From Microbacterium paludicola (GTDB taxonomy: Bacteria > Actinomycetota > Actinomycetes > Actinomycetales > Microbacteriaceae), in the NCBI RefSeq assembly GCF_015235415.1, contig NZ_JADGLL010000014.1, positions 1 to 64,000 of the forward strand: DNA of 64,000 nucleotides, read 5' to 3'. Below the pieces are notes generated by a model. That model searched no databases, had not been told where the DNA came from, and was given only the letters and a program-made list of their open reading frames with translations. Below, piece after piece: positions 50,509-59,254 of this stretch. Positions within the stretch are counted from its first letter, which is position 1. Each line of letters starts with the position of its first letter. Made by a program: the position numbers and the translations under genes.

Positions 50509-51783
50509 ATGAGAACGCTCGACATCCTGGATGACTCATTCCCCCACGGCACGCCTCACGGCTACGCCGAGGGGTGCCGTGGGGCGGCTTGCCCGGCGGT
50601 GATCAGCTGCCGGGACGTGCACCGTCGCTACAGCGGCGACTGGGGCTTCAAACGCCTCGTCGACGCGGGGGCATCCCTCGAGGAGATCCTCGACCGCGAC
50701 GCGGCCCAGCGCGCTGCAGCGCGCCAGCTAAGGAAGACCGCTGCTCGGGAGGGCGATGCTCAACCGGCGCCGACCGCCGAGCCGACACGTCCGCGCCCGA
50801 AGCCTGCTGCGCGGCCGGTGCCGGCGAGTCGAGTTCCACGGAAGGTATCTCAGCGGCCGACGTCCACACCCACGCCAGCTGCCGAGGATCCGGCTCCTGT
50901 GCTCGAGGCCGGCAAGCGCCACCCGGGTTACAGCTGGCTGGATGAGCAGCATGTCGACGGGCTCGATGAGGTCTCGGCGGCGCAGTGGATGGAGCAGCTC
51001 GAGGAGTACCGGGCCGCGCTGGATGAGCACGTGCGCCAGCTCGACGCCTGGAAGCGCGATCGCCTAATCCGCATGCGGGCCTTGTCTGCCGCGCAAAGGC
51101 AGCTGGCGCAGGCGAGGGTCGCCGAGAGCACCGGGCTGACGCTGGGCGGGGCGATCCCCGCAGCCGTCGCGGCCGCGGCCGCGGCGTACGAGCAGGCCGC
51201 AGCCGAGGCCGCACAGCTGAGCGACAAGCCGGCTGCACCGCGGAAGCCGCGCCGTCCGAAGAAGGGGACAGCGGCGACCGGATCTCGGGTGCTGCAGCCG
51301 CACGGCACGAACGCGTGCCGTGCCCGCGGGTGCGACCGACCTGAGTGCATCGAGGCTGGCCGCGCCTATTACCGCGAGTGGCTCGCGAACCGGCGCCGCC
51401 AGAAGATCCCTGCCGAGATCCACGGCTCCGCGTACGGGTACCAGCTCGGCTGCCACGACCGCGACGCCTGCCCGGCCGAGATCTCGTGCGCCGACGCCTC
51501 CCTGGCTGAGGAACGGCGGCGACGCAGGGCGGCCGGCATCCCCGAGCAGGCCCCGCGCGTTCCGGCCGATCCCGTGCGCGAGCACGTGCGCGCGCTGATG
51601 GCCGCCGGCATGGCGCTGTACACGATCGCCACGACGGCAGAGGTGTCCATGTCCGGGCTCAAGACGCTGCTCTACGGGCGCAGCGGAGCACGCAAGGGGG
51701 AGTACCCGACGACGATCGAGCAGCGAAAAGCCGAGCGAGTCCTCGCACTGCCCCTCCCGCACACCCGAGCGAAGACGGCGTAG
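50509..51783 (+). CDS. Cys-repeat protein with C-terminal HTH
   Basis: 424 aa. Three copies of a HGT-x-x-GY-x-x-GC-x-x-x-x-CP-like motif: HGTPHGYAEGCRGAACP near the N-terminus (14-30), HGTNACRARGCDRPEC (about 265-280) and HGSAYGYQLGCHDRDACP (about 305-322). Such motifs occur in actinophage and actinobacterial element proteins and probably bind zinc. Between them lies an Ala/Pro-rich linker and a coiled coil. The C-terminus (about 350-400, MAAGMALYTIATTAEVSMSG) is a helix-turn-helix. Likely a DNA-binding regulator. Leaderless start at ATG 50509. Confidence 0.72.
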   Translation: MRTLDILDDSFPHGTPHGYAEGCRGAACPAVISCRDVHRRYSGDWGFKRLVDAGASLEEILDRDAAQRAAARQLRKTAAREGDAQPAPTAEPTRPRPKPAARPVPASRVPRKVSQRPTSTPTPAAEDPAPVLEAGKRHPGYSWLDEQHVDGLDEVSAAQWMEQLEEYRAALDEHVRQLDAWKRDRLIRMRALSAAQRQLAQARVAESTGLTLGGAIPAAVAAAAAAYEQAAAEAAQLSDKPAAPRKPRRPKKGTAATGSRVLQPHGTNACRARGCDRPECIEAGRAYYREWLANRRRQKIPAEIHGSAYGYQLGCHDRDACPAEISCADASLAEERRRRRAAGIPEQAPRVPADPVREHVRALMAAGMALYTIATTAEVSMSGLKTLLYGRSGARKGEYPTTIEQRKAERVLALPLPHTRAKTA

Positions 51784-51784
51784 C

Positions 51785-51815
51785 TGTCAGATCGGCAGCT
51801 CACTGATCACCTATA
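51785..51815 (+). promoter_or_regulatory. Element promoter P7 (TGTCAG-N17-CACCTATA)
   Basis: TGTCAG, 17 bp, CACCTATA. 36 bp before ATG 51852. Confidence 0.75.
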
Positions 51816-51851
51816 CGCGCAATAGACCGGCGAACCGAAGGGGAATGGGCG

Positions 51852-52232
51852 ATGGGATACAGCGTCTACGAAGACCGTGACGCGCACGATCATGGCGTGA
51901 GCCGGTGGGCCGGCTATGGCGTGCCAGCCGTGTGCGACTGGCCCACCTGCAGCACGGAGATCAACCGCGGCCTCGGGTTCAAGTGCGAGCGCCGCTACAT
52001 GGAGACCGAGGACGGCGAGGAGATCGAAGAGGACGGCTGCGGCCTGTACTTCTGCATCGAGCACCTCGCCCTCGGCTGTGTCCCTGAGCACGACGGCTTC
52101 ACGCCCAAGCCCGACACCGCGGAGTGGGAGCAGTGGATGCTCACGGACGAGTCCTGGGAGCCCTGGCGGCAGGAGCACCCGGAGGTCGTCGCGCAGCTGC
52201 GGCAGCGCCACGACCTGGAGAAGGCATCATGA
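51852..52232 (+). CDS. Hypothetical Cys/His-rich 126-aa protein
   Basis: C-rich motif series: VCDWPTCSTEI, GFKCERRY, GCGLYFCIEH; four to five cysteines and a His could bind one zinc ion. Acidic C-terminus. The type is common in actinobacterial elements and resembles phage-like zinc-finger proteins. RBS AAGGGGAATGGGCG. Overlaps the next gene by ATGA. Confidence 0.6.
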   Translation: MGYSVYEDRDAHDHGVSRWAGYGVPAVCDWPTCSTEINRGLGFKCERRYMETEDGEEIEEDGCGLYFCIEHLALGCVPEHDGFTPKPDTAEWEQWMLTDESWEPWRQEHPEVVAQLRQRHDLEKAS

Positions 52233-52582
52233 GCCCCATCGTCTGCACCGGTGCCGTCCAACACCGCTCCTTCCGCGATCGCGTGGACCACATCCTCGCT
52301 CGCGCGATCCGAGGCCTGTTCTCCGGTTTCGTCCCGCTGATCTTGATGGCCTGGCTCTTCCTCGCCATCGCCGCGCTCAACATCGTCGTGCTCGCCCTCT
52401 TCGTCGTCGTAGCGCTCTTCACGATGGGCGTCACCGGGCGATGGGACGGGCTGGGGAACCTCGGGGTGGTGCTTCTCGCCGGCTTCGTCCGAGCGCTGCT
52501 GGTGCTGGCGATCACCGCAGCGCTGCTGTGGGTCAACGACCTGTCCGGCCGCCTCGCTGCTCCGCGGCCGCGACGCCACTAA
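52229..52582 (+). CDS. Small membrane protein
   Basis: 117 aa with three hydrophobic segments (about 32-52, 55-75 and 83-103). Coupled to the Cys-rich gene by ATGA overlap. No family recognised. Confidence 0.6.
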   Translation: MSPIVCTGAVQHRSFRDRVDHILARAIRGLFSGFVPLILMAWLFLAIAALNIVVLALFVVVALFTMGVTGRWDGLGNLGVVLLAGFVRALLVLAITAALLWVNDLSGRLAAPRPRRH

Positions 52583-52607
52583 GCCATATGCATATCTGCA
52601 TATGGCT
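52582..52607. promoter_or_regulatory. Perfect 11-bp palindrome upstream of the toxin module
   Basis: AGCCATATGCA, TATC, TGCATATGGCT. Lies 31 bp before the antitoxin-like gene ATG, next to a likely -10 (GGTAGCCT region). Probably its autoregulatory operator. Confidence 0.65.
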
Positions 52608-52638
52608 GGTAGCCTGGAAGTGAAGGAGGTGGATCATC

Positions 52639-53097
52639 ATGAAGACCCTGGACAAGGACCAGGAGCTGCGTGAGCTGCAGTTCCTGCAGCGCCGTACGAC
52701 GCTGAGCGCGCGCGACTTCGCCGCTCGGCTGCTCGCGCTGAACAAGCGGGGCATCCACCAGGACGAGCTCGCCGAGGCGACCGGCAAGAGCCAGTCGCAG
52801 GTGTCGCGTCTGATCCGCGATGCCGCCAAGCAGCACCCCGCCGATGGCGAGGAGAAGCCGGCCGCCACCGCGATGGAGCTCGTGCGCCGGCGCGCTCGAG
52901 GCGAGATCGCGCACGACCAGTTCGTCGAGCTACTCAAGACGTGGGACTACGACCCGTCGTACAAGACCGAGGGGCTGCACGACGATTGGGAGTTCGTCGA
53001 CAACAGCTTCGACGCGGTCTCGGACGCGTGGATGAACTACGACCTGCTGACGGACGAGGAGTTCGAGGAGATCTTCGCCGCGGTCAAGGGCAGGTAG
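52639..53097 (+). CDS. HTH protein, probable antitoxin of the zeta-like toxin
   Basis: 152 aa. Helix-turn-helix at about 38-62 (IHQDELAEATGKSQSQVSRL). C-terminal half acidic (VDNSFDAVSDAWMNYDLLTD). RBS GAAGGAGG. TAGTG overlap with the toxin gene. In actinobacteria, zeta-toxin genes often follow such HTH genes, which both repress the operon and neutralise the toxin. A palindrome sits upstream. Confidence 0.75.
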   Translation: MKTLDKDQELRELQFLQRRTTLSARDFAARLLALNKRGIHQDELAEATGKSQSQVSRLIRDAAKQHPADGEEKPAATAMELVRRRARGEIAHDQFVELLKTWDYDPSYKTEGLHDDWEFVDNSFDAVSDAWMNYDLLTDEEFEEIFAAVKGR

Positions 53098-54209
53098 TGG
53101 ACGACGCTGCACGCGCGCGCCATCTCGACGCGCTCCGGGCGCTGACCGCGCCTGGTGGGAGCATCGACCCCGAAGCTCCCACCGCCACGCATCAGCGTCC
53201 GGAGAACTACGTCGACGGCACGTGGACCATGCGGCGGCAGAAGCTGCACAAGCAGATCCTCGACGAGTACTTCGCCGAGAACCCTCACGTGGCGCGGGAT
53301 AACCGCGCCATCATCATGAGCGGCCCTCCGGGCGCCGGCAAGAGCTCGGCGCTGAAAGAGAAGGTGCCGGACGAAGAAAAGCACCTTTGGCGGACGATCG
53401 ACGCCGACGAGTTCAAGAAGCGCCTGGCGTCGAAGCTGCGCCAGACCGGTGAGTTCGAGGCGATCATCCCGCCGGATGTTCAGGCGCGCATCGACGCCGG
53501 AGAGACATTCACGCCGGGGGAGTTCGCATCCCTAGTCCACGAGGAGTCTTCCTGGCTGGCCGCGCGCGCTGCGCGCCGCTCGCTGCAGCGCGGTGAACGG
53601 GTCGTGCTCGACGGTGTGAACGGCTCCAAGGGAAAGCTGATCAGCCGACTCGAGGGACTGCAGGCCAGCGGATACGTCCACGCGGAGATCATCGCCGTCG
53701 ACGGGCCGCGAGAAGTCACCAGAGCGCGCGTGGAGCACCGCTGGTACGAGGCGTACGCCAAGTATGTCGACGAGGGTGACGAGGACGCCGGCTACGACGC
53801 CCGGTACGTGCCCGAAGAGGTCACGAACGTCCTCTACGTCGAGACCGACCGGTTCTCCGCCTGCTCGCGAGCTGTCGGCGACCTGGTCAAGGACGGCCCC
53901 GTGCAGGGACTCGTCGTGAACGCGCAGATGTACTACGTCGACGAGCCGGCAGGCAAGCCGCAGCTGTGGCGCACCTTCCAGCAGGACGGCGACCGCTTCA
54001 TCGTCACCAAGCACCGGCGCATCGACGCCCCGAGCTCCAGCGGTACCGCGGCGTCGACTACGGCGGAGCAGCCGGTGAGCTCGAGCGACAGCCAGGCAGC
54101 AGACGGCCCCGCGGCCGCGGGGGGTATCGTCGTCCCCGGCTATGTGAGGAAGGACGGCACGGTCGTCCGCTCGCACACGAAGAAGCGCCCCACCCGTCGG
54201 CAAGGCTGA
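53097..54209 (+). CDS. Zeta-toxin-family kinase
   Basis: 370 aa. Walker A GPPGAGKSS at 76-84, IDADEFKKRL (substrate-side Asp, about 99-108) and RGERVVLDGVNGS with the second phosphate-binding motif. Zeta toxins phosphorylate UDP-N-acetylglucosamine or other small molecules and inhibit wall synthesis. GTG start overlaps the antitoxin stop. C-terminal tail (about 325-370) basic and disordered, ending GYVRKDGTVVRSHTKKRP, which is a short repeat-type motif known from phage and plasmid proteins. Confidence 0.85.
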   Translation: MDDAARARHLDALRALTAPGGSIDPEAPTATHQRPENYVDGTWTMRRQKLHKQILDEYFAENPHVARDNRAIIMSGPPGAGKSSALKEKVPDEEKHLWRTIDADEFKKRLASKLRQTGEFEAIIPPDVQARIDAGETFTPGEFASLVHEESSWLAARAARRSLQRGERVVLDGVNGSKGKLISRLEGLQASGYVHAEIIAVDGPREVTRARVEHRWYEAYAKYVDEGDEDAGYDARYVPEEVTNVLYVETDRFSACSRAVGDLVKDGPVQGLVVNAQMYYVDEPAGKPQLWRTFQQDGDRFIVTKHRRIDAPSSSGTAASTTAEQPVSSSDSQAADGPAAAGGIVVPGYVRKDGTVVRSHTKKRPTRRQG

Positions 54210-54299
54210 CCGACGGACGACGTCGACGCTCGGCCGCACCTGACCTGTCGGAGGGCCGTGATACTCCTCGGACCACGAACAGCCGACAGGAGGCGCGTC

Positions 54300-54575
54300 A
54301 TGACAGAGACCACCACGACCACCGGATCCGGCCCCGTGCGGCTGGAGGGCTACGTCGGACAGACCGAGCTCGGCCAGGCTCTGGGGATCTCGTCCCAGAA
54401 GGTCGGGAAGCTGCTCGTCGGCCTCGGGCTCAAGGACGGCAAGGAACCCACGCCCTACGCGCTGCGGATCGGCGCAAGCAGCGAGCCGATGATCGGCCGG
54501 CACGGTGCCGACACGTGCGTCTACTGCCTCTGGAAGCCCGAGGTCGTCATCCCACTGTTGCGCAAGATCCTCTGA
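54300..54575 (+). CDS. Hypothetical 91-aa DNA-binding-like protein
   Basis: ATG 54300 after AGGAGGCGCGTC. LEGYVGQTELGQALGISSQK is a likely HTH (about 14-33), with CVYCLWKP near the end. It may be an excisionase-like or regulatory protein. No firm family. Confidence 0.55.
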   Translation: MTETTTTTGSGPVRLEGYVGQTELGQALGISSQKVGKLLVGLGLKDGKEPTPYALRIGASSEPMIGRHGADTCVYCLWKPEVVIPLLRKIL

Positions 54576-54589
54576 CGGCACGAGGCCGC

Positions 54590-54621
54590 GCGGTCAGACG
54601 GCGGCGCTCGGATCTGACCGC
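54590..54621. terminator. Hairpin after the 91-aa gene
   Basis: GCGGTCAGA and TCTGACCGC, 9-bp arms, 14-nt loop. Located 15 bp after the stop. Probably a terminator separating the element genes from the cyanuric acid operon. Confidence 0.55.
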
Positions 54622-54664
54622 CTCACCGCCGGCTAATACATCGCTGTCTGGCTAGGCTCGCGAT

Positions 54665-55309
54665 GTGATTCCCGACGACCTCGCCTCTCCGCGGGACCTG
54701 ATCTCGCGTTCACTTCGCGACGACATCCTCAGCGGGCAGATGGAGCCCGGCCATCGCCTCATCGAGGCGAACATCGCCGAGCGATTCGGTGTCTCCCGCG
54801 TTCCAGTGCGCGAAGCACTGTCGCAACTCCAGAGCGAGGGCTTCGTTGAGCTGGTTCGCTACCGAGGCGCCACTGTCTCCGGCGCCTCCCGCGCAGACGC
54901 ACTGGAACTGATGCAGGTTCGACGCGGGCTCGAAGTGCTAAGCGCCCAGCTTGCGGCGCAGCGTCATGGGGGCGACGTCGCCGACGCGCTCTCCGCGATC
55001 GTCGATCGCGCCCGGCAGGCCCGCAGCACGGATGCTATGAATGCCGTTCCACCGCTGGTCTTCGAATTTCACGAGCTCGTCGCGACAGCATCCGGGAACC
55101 GCCAACTGGCGGAGATGCTGGATCGCGCCCTGCGCCGGGTGTCGTGGGTGTTCGATCGCCACCTCGAGGCGCGTGCGGACGCCGAATGGGACGACCACGC
55201 CGCCATCGCGCACGCGATCCTTAACGGCTCCCCCGTGCAGGCCGGCTACCTCATGAGCGAACACATTGCGAAGGACGAACTCCTCATTCGAGAACTTCAC
55301 GCAGGCTAG
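54665..55309 (+). CDS. GntR/FadR-type regulator of the cyanuric acid operon
   Basis: 214 aa. Winged HTH (about 10-75, LIEANIAERFGVSRVPVREA, the GntR signature) and FCD ligand domain (about 85-205, with the metal-binding His pattern near ALIFEFHELV). GTG start. Lies directly upstream of the permease, separated by 163 bp that holds two TTGTATACGA-type half-palindromes. Likely represses permease and hydrolase genes until cyanuric acid or a breakdown product binds. A LysR protein (AtzR) does this in Pseudomonas, so the regulator type differs. Confidence 0.85.
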   Translation: MIPDDLASPRDLISRSLRDDILSGQMEPGHRLIEANIAERFGVSRVPVREALSQLQSEGFVELVRYRGATVSGASRADALELMQVRRGLEVLSAQLAAQRHGGDVADALSAIVDRARQARSTDAMNAVPPLVFEFHELVATASGNRQLAEMLDRALRRVSWVFDRHLEARADAEWDDHAAIAHAILNGSPVQAGYLMSEHIAKDELLIRELHAG

Positions 55310-55402
55310 TTGTATACGATCGAGCGCGCCGAAGGTGGTTTCTCTCGGCTCTAACACGGTTGATACGTGCACGAAACGTCGCTGTCACGCAGGTCGTATA
55401 CA
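55310..55402. promoter_or_regulatory. Paired operator sites for the GntR regulator
   Basis: TTGTATACGA at 55310-55319 and TCGTATACAA at 55393-55402 are inverted copies around GTATAC, a form typical of FadR/FCD regulators. They lie in the promoter region of the permease gene. Confidence 0.65.
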
Positions 55403-55472
55403 AAATGACCGCGACGTCACGTCGCGTGCCTCCCGGACGGGGGGCCTCCCACATCCCACCTGGAGACGAGCC

Positions 55473-56798
55473 ATGTCTACGAACGTGCCCACGACCGACG
55501 TCCCCCCGCCCCGAACCCGCCTGCCCTGGTGGAGAGCGATGCTGTTCGGTCTGCAGCACGTGATCGTGATGTACACCGGCTGCGTCGCGGTTCCCCTGGT
55601 CTTCGGAGCAGCGATGGGACTGGATCAGAGAACAATCGGCATCCTGGTCAACGCCGACCTGCTCGTCGCCGGGGTCATCACGATCATCCAGGCGCTCGGG
55701 ATCAAGAAGATTCTCGGGGCGCGTCTGCCCGTCGTCGCGGGTGCGTCCTTCACCGCCGTCACTCCCATGATCCTGATTGGGGAGCAGTACGGGCTCTCCG
55801 CGGTGTACGGAGCCATGATCGCAGCGGGCGTCTTCGGGGTGCTCGTCGCTGTCCCGTTCTCACGGCTGCTGCGCTTCTTCCCGCCCGTTGTCCGAGGAGC
55901 GGCCGTCACCATGATTGGCCTCTCACTTATCGGCAAGGCCGTCTCGATGATCTTCGACGACGGCCCTGCCGACGGGCAGCAGCTCGCCCTGGCCGGCGGC
56001 ATCATCCTGGTTATCCTCGCCCTGATGCGCTACGGACGCGGGTTCTTGTCGCAGGCCGCGGTGCTCATCGCGCTCGTCGCGGGCACCCTTGCCGCCATGG
56101 CGTTGCAGCTCACGGACTTCTCCGCCGTCGGGGACGCGGCGTGGTTCGGACTCCCCCAGCCGTTCCTGTTCGGCGCGCCCACCTTCCCGATCGCGGGAAT
56201 CATCTCGATGTGCATCGTCATGCTGGTGATCTTCACCGAGACCACGGCCTATCTCCTCTCCATCGGGGAGACCATCGGGAAGCCCCCGACCCAGGGTCAG
56301 CTCTCCCGCGGACTCGCGGCCGACGGCGTGTCCGCCGTCCTCGCCGGGTTGTTTACCTCCTTTCCGGACACCGTCTTCGCTCAGAACGTCGGCCTCGTGC
56401 GGATGACCGGCATCACCTCCCGCAATGTCGTGGCCATCGCGGGAGGGATCCTGATCGCTCTCGGCCTGGTGCCGAAGATGGGTGAACTCGTGGCGAGTCT
56501 GCCCGGCGTTGTCATCGGGGCGGTGAGCCTGGTGATGTTCGCGACCGTCGCGGGCGTCGGCATCAGCACCCTCGCGAAGGTGGACTTCGGCGACCTCAGC
56601 AACTTCCTCATCACTTCGATCGCGCTCGGGATCGGCATGATCCCTGTCGTGGCGCCCCAGGTCTACGCGGATTTCCCTGCGGAGGTCCGAATCATCTTCG
56701 GCGGCGCGATCAGCAGCACCGTCATCGTTGCGTTCACCTTGAACCTGGTGTTCAACCATGTTCGCCGCCCCCAGAAGAAAGCGAAGACTCCCGCGTGA
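55473..56798 (+). CDS. NCS2-family permease, probable cyanuric acid importer
   Basis: 441 aa, about 14 membrane helices. FGLQHVIVMYTGCVAVPLV near the N-terminus and the FTETTAYLLSIGE motif (helix 8 with the conserved Glu) are typical of xanthine/uracil permeases of the NCS2 type, while FTSFPDTVFAQNVGLVRMTG is the helix 10 motif. NCS2 members carry purines and pyrimidines; cyanuric acid is a structural analogue. ATG 55473 with GGAGA upstream. Overlaps atzD by GTGA. Confidence 0.88.
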   Translation: MSTNVPTTDVPPPRTRLPWWRAMLFGLQHVIVMYTGCVAVPLVFGAAMGLDQRTIGILVNADLLVAGVITIIQALGIKKILGARLPVVAGASFTAVTPMILIGEQYGLSAVYGAMIAAGVFGVLVAVPFSRLLRFFPPVVRGAAVTMIGLSLIGKAVSMIFDDGPADGQQLALAGGIILVILALMRYGRGFLSQAAVLIALVAGTLAAMALQLTDFSAVGDAAWFGLPQPFLFGAPTFPIAGIISMCIVMLVIFTETTAYLLSIGETIGKPPTQGQLSRGLAADGVSAVLAGLFTSFPDTVFAQNVGLVRMTGITSRNVVAIAGGILIALGLVPKMGELVASLPGVVIGAVSLVMFATVAGVGISTLAKVDFGDLSNFLITSIALGIGMIPVVAPQVYADFPAEVRIIFGGAISSTVIVAFTLNLVFNHVRRPQKKAKTPA

Positions 56799-57856
56799 GC
56801 AGCACCGCACTTTATACCGTGCCCACCGCAGGCCCTGACGATGTCGCAGCACTGAAGGCCTTGGACGGGCACTCCGCGTCCGACATCCTCGCCGTGATTG
56901 GCAAGACCGAGGGGAACGGCTGCGTCAACGACTTCAGTCGCACTCTCTCCGCCGCCGTCTGGCATCCGCTGCTCGAAGACTCCGCCATCACGGTCTTCTC
57001 AGGCGGCGCCGAGGGCGTCATTAGCCCGCATGTGAATATTTTCGTCCGCGACGAGCGTCAGTACAGCGGGCACCCGCGCGGTCTGGTCACTGCGGTCGGG
57101 CGTACGCGCGTCATCGGCCCTGAGGAGATCGGGCGGCCGGCGCAGGTGGACGCGGTCCATGAGACCGTGGTAGCCCTGCTCACCGAGCTGGGCGTGGGAC
57201 CGGACGACGTGCATCTGGTGTTGATTAAGTGTCCGTTGCTGTCCTCCGATGCGATTGCGGGGGTGCACCGTCGGGGCCTGCGACCGGTCACCACCGACAC
57301 ATATGAGTCCATGAGCCGTTCCCGGGCGGCGAGTGCACTGGGGATAGCCATGGCGCTGAAGGAATGCGACCGGGACCGCGCCCTCCTCGCACTGGAGGGA
57401 CGCGACGACGTGTGGTCCGCTCGCGCGTCGGCGAGCTCAGGGGCAGAACTCGACGATTGTCACATCCTCGTCGTAGCCGAAAGCGACGCCGCCGCTAACC
57501 CGCTGCGGGCAGCGCACACGGCGATGCGTGACGCGCTCGACATTCAAGCCCTCACCGAGGTCTTCGATCGGATCGCCGCCGAGGGCGGCACCGTCCGGCA
57601 GATCTTCGCGAAGGCCGAAGCCGACCCGTCGGGCGCGATCCGGGGGTACCGGCACACGATGCTCACCGACTCCGACGTCAACGCCACGCGGCATGCCCGC
57701 GCGGCCGTGGGCGGCCTCATCGCGGCCCTCCATGGAAACGGTGCCGTGTACGTCTCCGGCGGCGCCGAACATCAAGGCCCCTCCGGAGGCGGCAGCGTGA
57801 CCGTCATCTACGACGTCCCCGCTACAGCAAACGCCACAGGAGAAGCATCCCGATGA
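56795..57856 (+). CDS. atzD: Cyanuric acid amidohydrolase (ring-opening)
   Basis: 353 aa, three-domain ring-opening amidohydrolase. The three Ser-Lys pairs of the family are in place: K37/S69 ([13 protein letters not shown]), K145/S215 (LIKCP, SSGAE) and K273/S321 ([20 protein letters not shown]). It converts cyanuric acid to carboxybiuret, which decarboxylates to biuret. Barbiturases share this fold; the downstream biuret and allophanate hydrolases decide for cyanuric acid. GTG start overlaps the permease stop; ATGA overlap with biuH. Confidence 0.92.
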   Translation: MSSTALYTVPTAGPDDVAALKALDGHSASDILAVIGKTEGNGCVNDFSRTLSAAVWHPLLEDSAITVFSGGAEGVISPHVNIFVRDERQYSGHPRGLVTAVGRTRVIGPEEIGRPAQVDAVHETVVALLTELGVGPDDVHLVLIKCPLLSSDAIAGVHRRGLRPVTTDTYESMSRSRAASALGIAMALKECDRDRALLALEGRDDVWSARASASSGAELDDCHILVVAESDAAANPLRAAHTAMRDALDIQALTEVFDRIAAEGGTVRQIFAKAEADPSGAIRGYRHTMLTDSDVNATRHARAAVGGLIAALHGNGAVYVSGGAEHQGPSGGGSVTVIYDVPATANATGEASR

Positions 57857-58578
57857 TCTACTCGACCGTGAACGCGAACCCCTACGCGTGGCCCTACGAC
57901 GGCAGCATCGACCCCGCCCACACTGCTCTAATCCTTATCGACTGGCAGATCGACTTTTGCGGCCCTGGCGGCTACGTCGACAGCATGGGTTACGACCTCA
58001 GCCTCACGCGCTCAGGGCTGGAGCCGACCGCGCGCGTGCTGGCTGCGGCAAGAGACACCGGCATGACCGTCATCCACACCAGGGAGGGCCACCGACCCGA
58101 CCTCGCCGACCTCCCGCCTAACAAGCGCTGGCGATCCGCCAGCGCCGGGGCGGAGATCGGCAGCGTCGGACCATGCGGACGAATCCTGGTGCGAGGTGAG
58201 CCGGGATGGGAGATCGTTCCGGAAGTGGCGCCTCGCGAGGGTGAGCCGATCATTGACAAGCCGGGCAAAGGCGCGTTCTACGCCACGGACCTCGACCTGT
58301 TGCTGCGGACGCGGGGGATTACTCATCTGATCCTCACGGGTATCACCACCGACGTCTGCGTGCACACCACGATGCGTGAGGCGAACGACCGCGGATACGA
58401 ATGCCTGATCCTTTCGGACTGCACGGGCGCCACCGATCGGAAACACCACGAGGCCGCGCTCAGCATGGTCACCATGCAGGGAGGGGTCTTCGGCGCCACC
58501 GCCCACTCGGACGACCTCCTCGCCGCTTTGGGCACGACAGTGCCCGCGGCGGCCGGGCCTCGAGCGCGCACCGAATGA
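57853..58578 (+). CDS. biuH: Biuret amidohydrolase (isochorismatase family)
   Basis: 241 aa. Cysteine-hydrolase triad: D30 ([10 protein letters not shown]), K139 ([12 protein letters not shown]) and C169 ([11 protein letters not shown], with the cis-peptide before it). KPGKGAFY and the following segment match biuret hydrolases, which make allophanate and ammonia. Place between atzD and atzF agrees. Start by ATGA overlap. Confidence 0.88.
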   Translation: MIYSTVNANPYAWPYDGSIDPAHTALILIDWQIDFCGPGGYVDSMGYDLSLTRSGLEPTARVLAAARDTGMTVIHTREGHRPDLADLPPNKRWRSASAGAEIGSVGPCGRILVRGEPGWEIVPEVAPREGEPIIDKPGKGAFYATDLDLLLRTRGITHLILTGITTDVCVHTTMREANDRGYECLILSDCTGATDRKHHEAALSMVTMQGGVFGATAHSDDLLAALGTTVPAAAGPRARTE

Positions 58579-59231
58579 AGTTTGTCCTGATCCACGGCGC
58601 CGCCACCGACTCGCGCGTCTGGGATGAGCCCGCTCGTGCGCTGCGAGCCGCGGGAAACGACGTGCTGGCCCCCGACCGACCGCAGTCCGGCGACCTGGAC
58701 ACCGAAGTGGCGTTCCTTGCTCCGATGTGCGTGGATGCGATGGTCGTCGGCGTCAGCGGAGGCGCCACGCTCGGGCTGGAGGTCGCCGCCCGCGGAATCC
58801 GGCTCCGCGGAGCGCTGCTTCACGAGCCGGCCGCCGGCTCGTTGGCGCCCGGGCTCCTGAGCCATGTGGCCGAAGGACTCGAACGAGACGGGGTGCGCGG
58901 CTTCGGCAAAGCGCTCTACGGCGACGGGTGGAACACGTCTTTCACGCGCGCGACCGAAGCGACCGTGCGTCGGGAGTTCGCGATGTTCGGCGCCTTCGAG
59001 CCCGCACCGCTGTCGGTTGCGCCCCAATCCATCTCGATCACGGTCGGGTCGGCGTCACCCCCCTCCAGGTTCGCATCGACGCAAGCGCTCGCGGCGTTCC
59101 TCGGGGCCCGGTGGAGCGTGCTCGACGGCACGGGTCACGCCGCCCACCTGGACAACGCGCTCACCCCCGCCGCGATCGAACGGCTGACCGGGTCGGCCTC
59201 GGAACCTCTCTCCCACCAACCATCCCAATGA
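58575..59231 (+). CDS. Alpha/beta hydrolase of unknown role in the operon
   Basis: 218 aa. [14 protein letters not shown] at the N-terminus is the oxyanion loop; nucleophile S61 in GVSGG; acid likely D near 90-130 region; His in GTGHAAHL near residue 195. It is shorter than usual esterases. No such enzyme is required for cyanuric acid breakdown, so it may remove an ester or N-alkyl substituent of an s-triazine or a carboxybiuret intermediate. ATGA overlap on the 5' side. Confidence 0.75.
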   Translation: MKFVLIHGAATDSRVWDEPARALRAAGNDVLAPDRPQSGDLDTEVAFLAPMCVDAMVVGVSGGATLGLEVAARGIRLRGALLHEPAAGSLAPGLLSHVAEGLERDGVRGFGKALYGDGWNTSFTRATEATVRREFAMFGAFEPAPLSVAPQSISITVGSASPPSRFASTQALAAFLGARWSVLDGTGHAAHLDNALTPAAIERLTGSASEPLSHQPSQ

Positions 59232-59254
59232 TCAGCTGAGGACTTCTCCCCATC

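Noticed and set aside
56795..57856. Barbiturase of pyrimidine breakdown
   Set aside because: The fold fits both, but the linked biuret hydrolase and allophanate hydrolase match the cyanuric acid path; ureidomalonase is absent.
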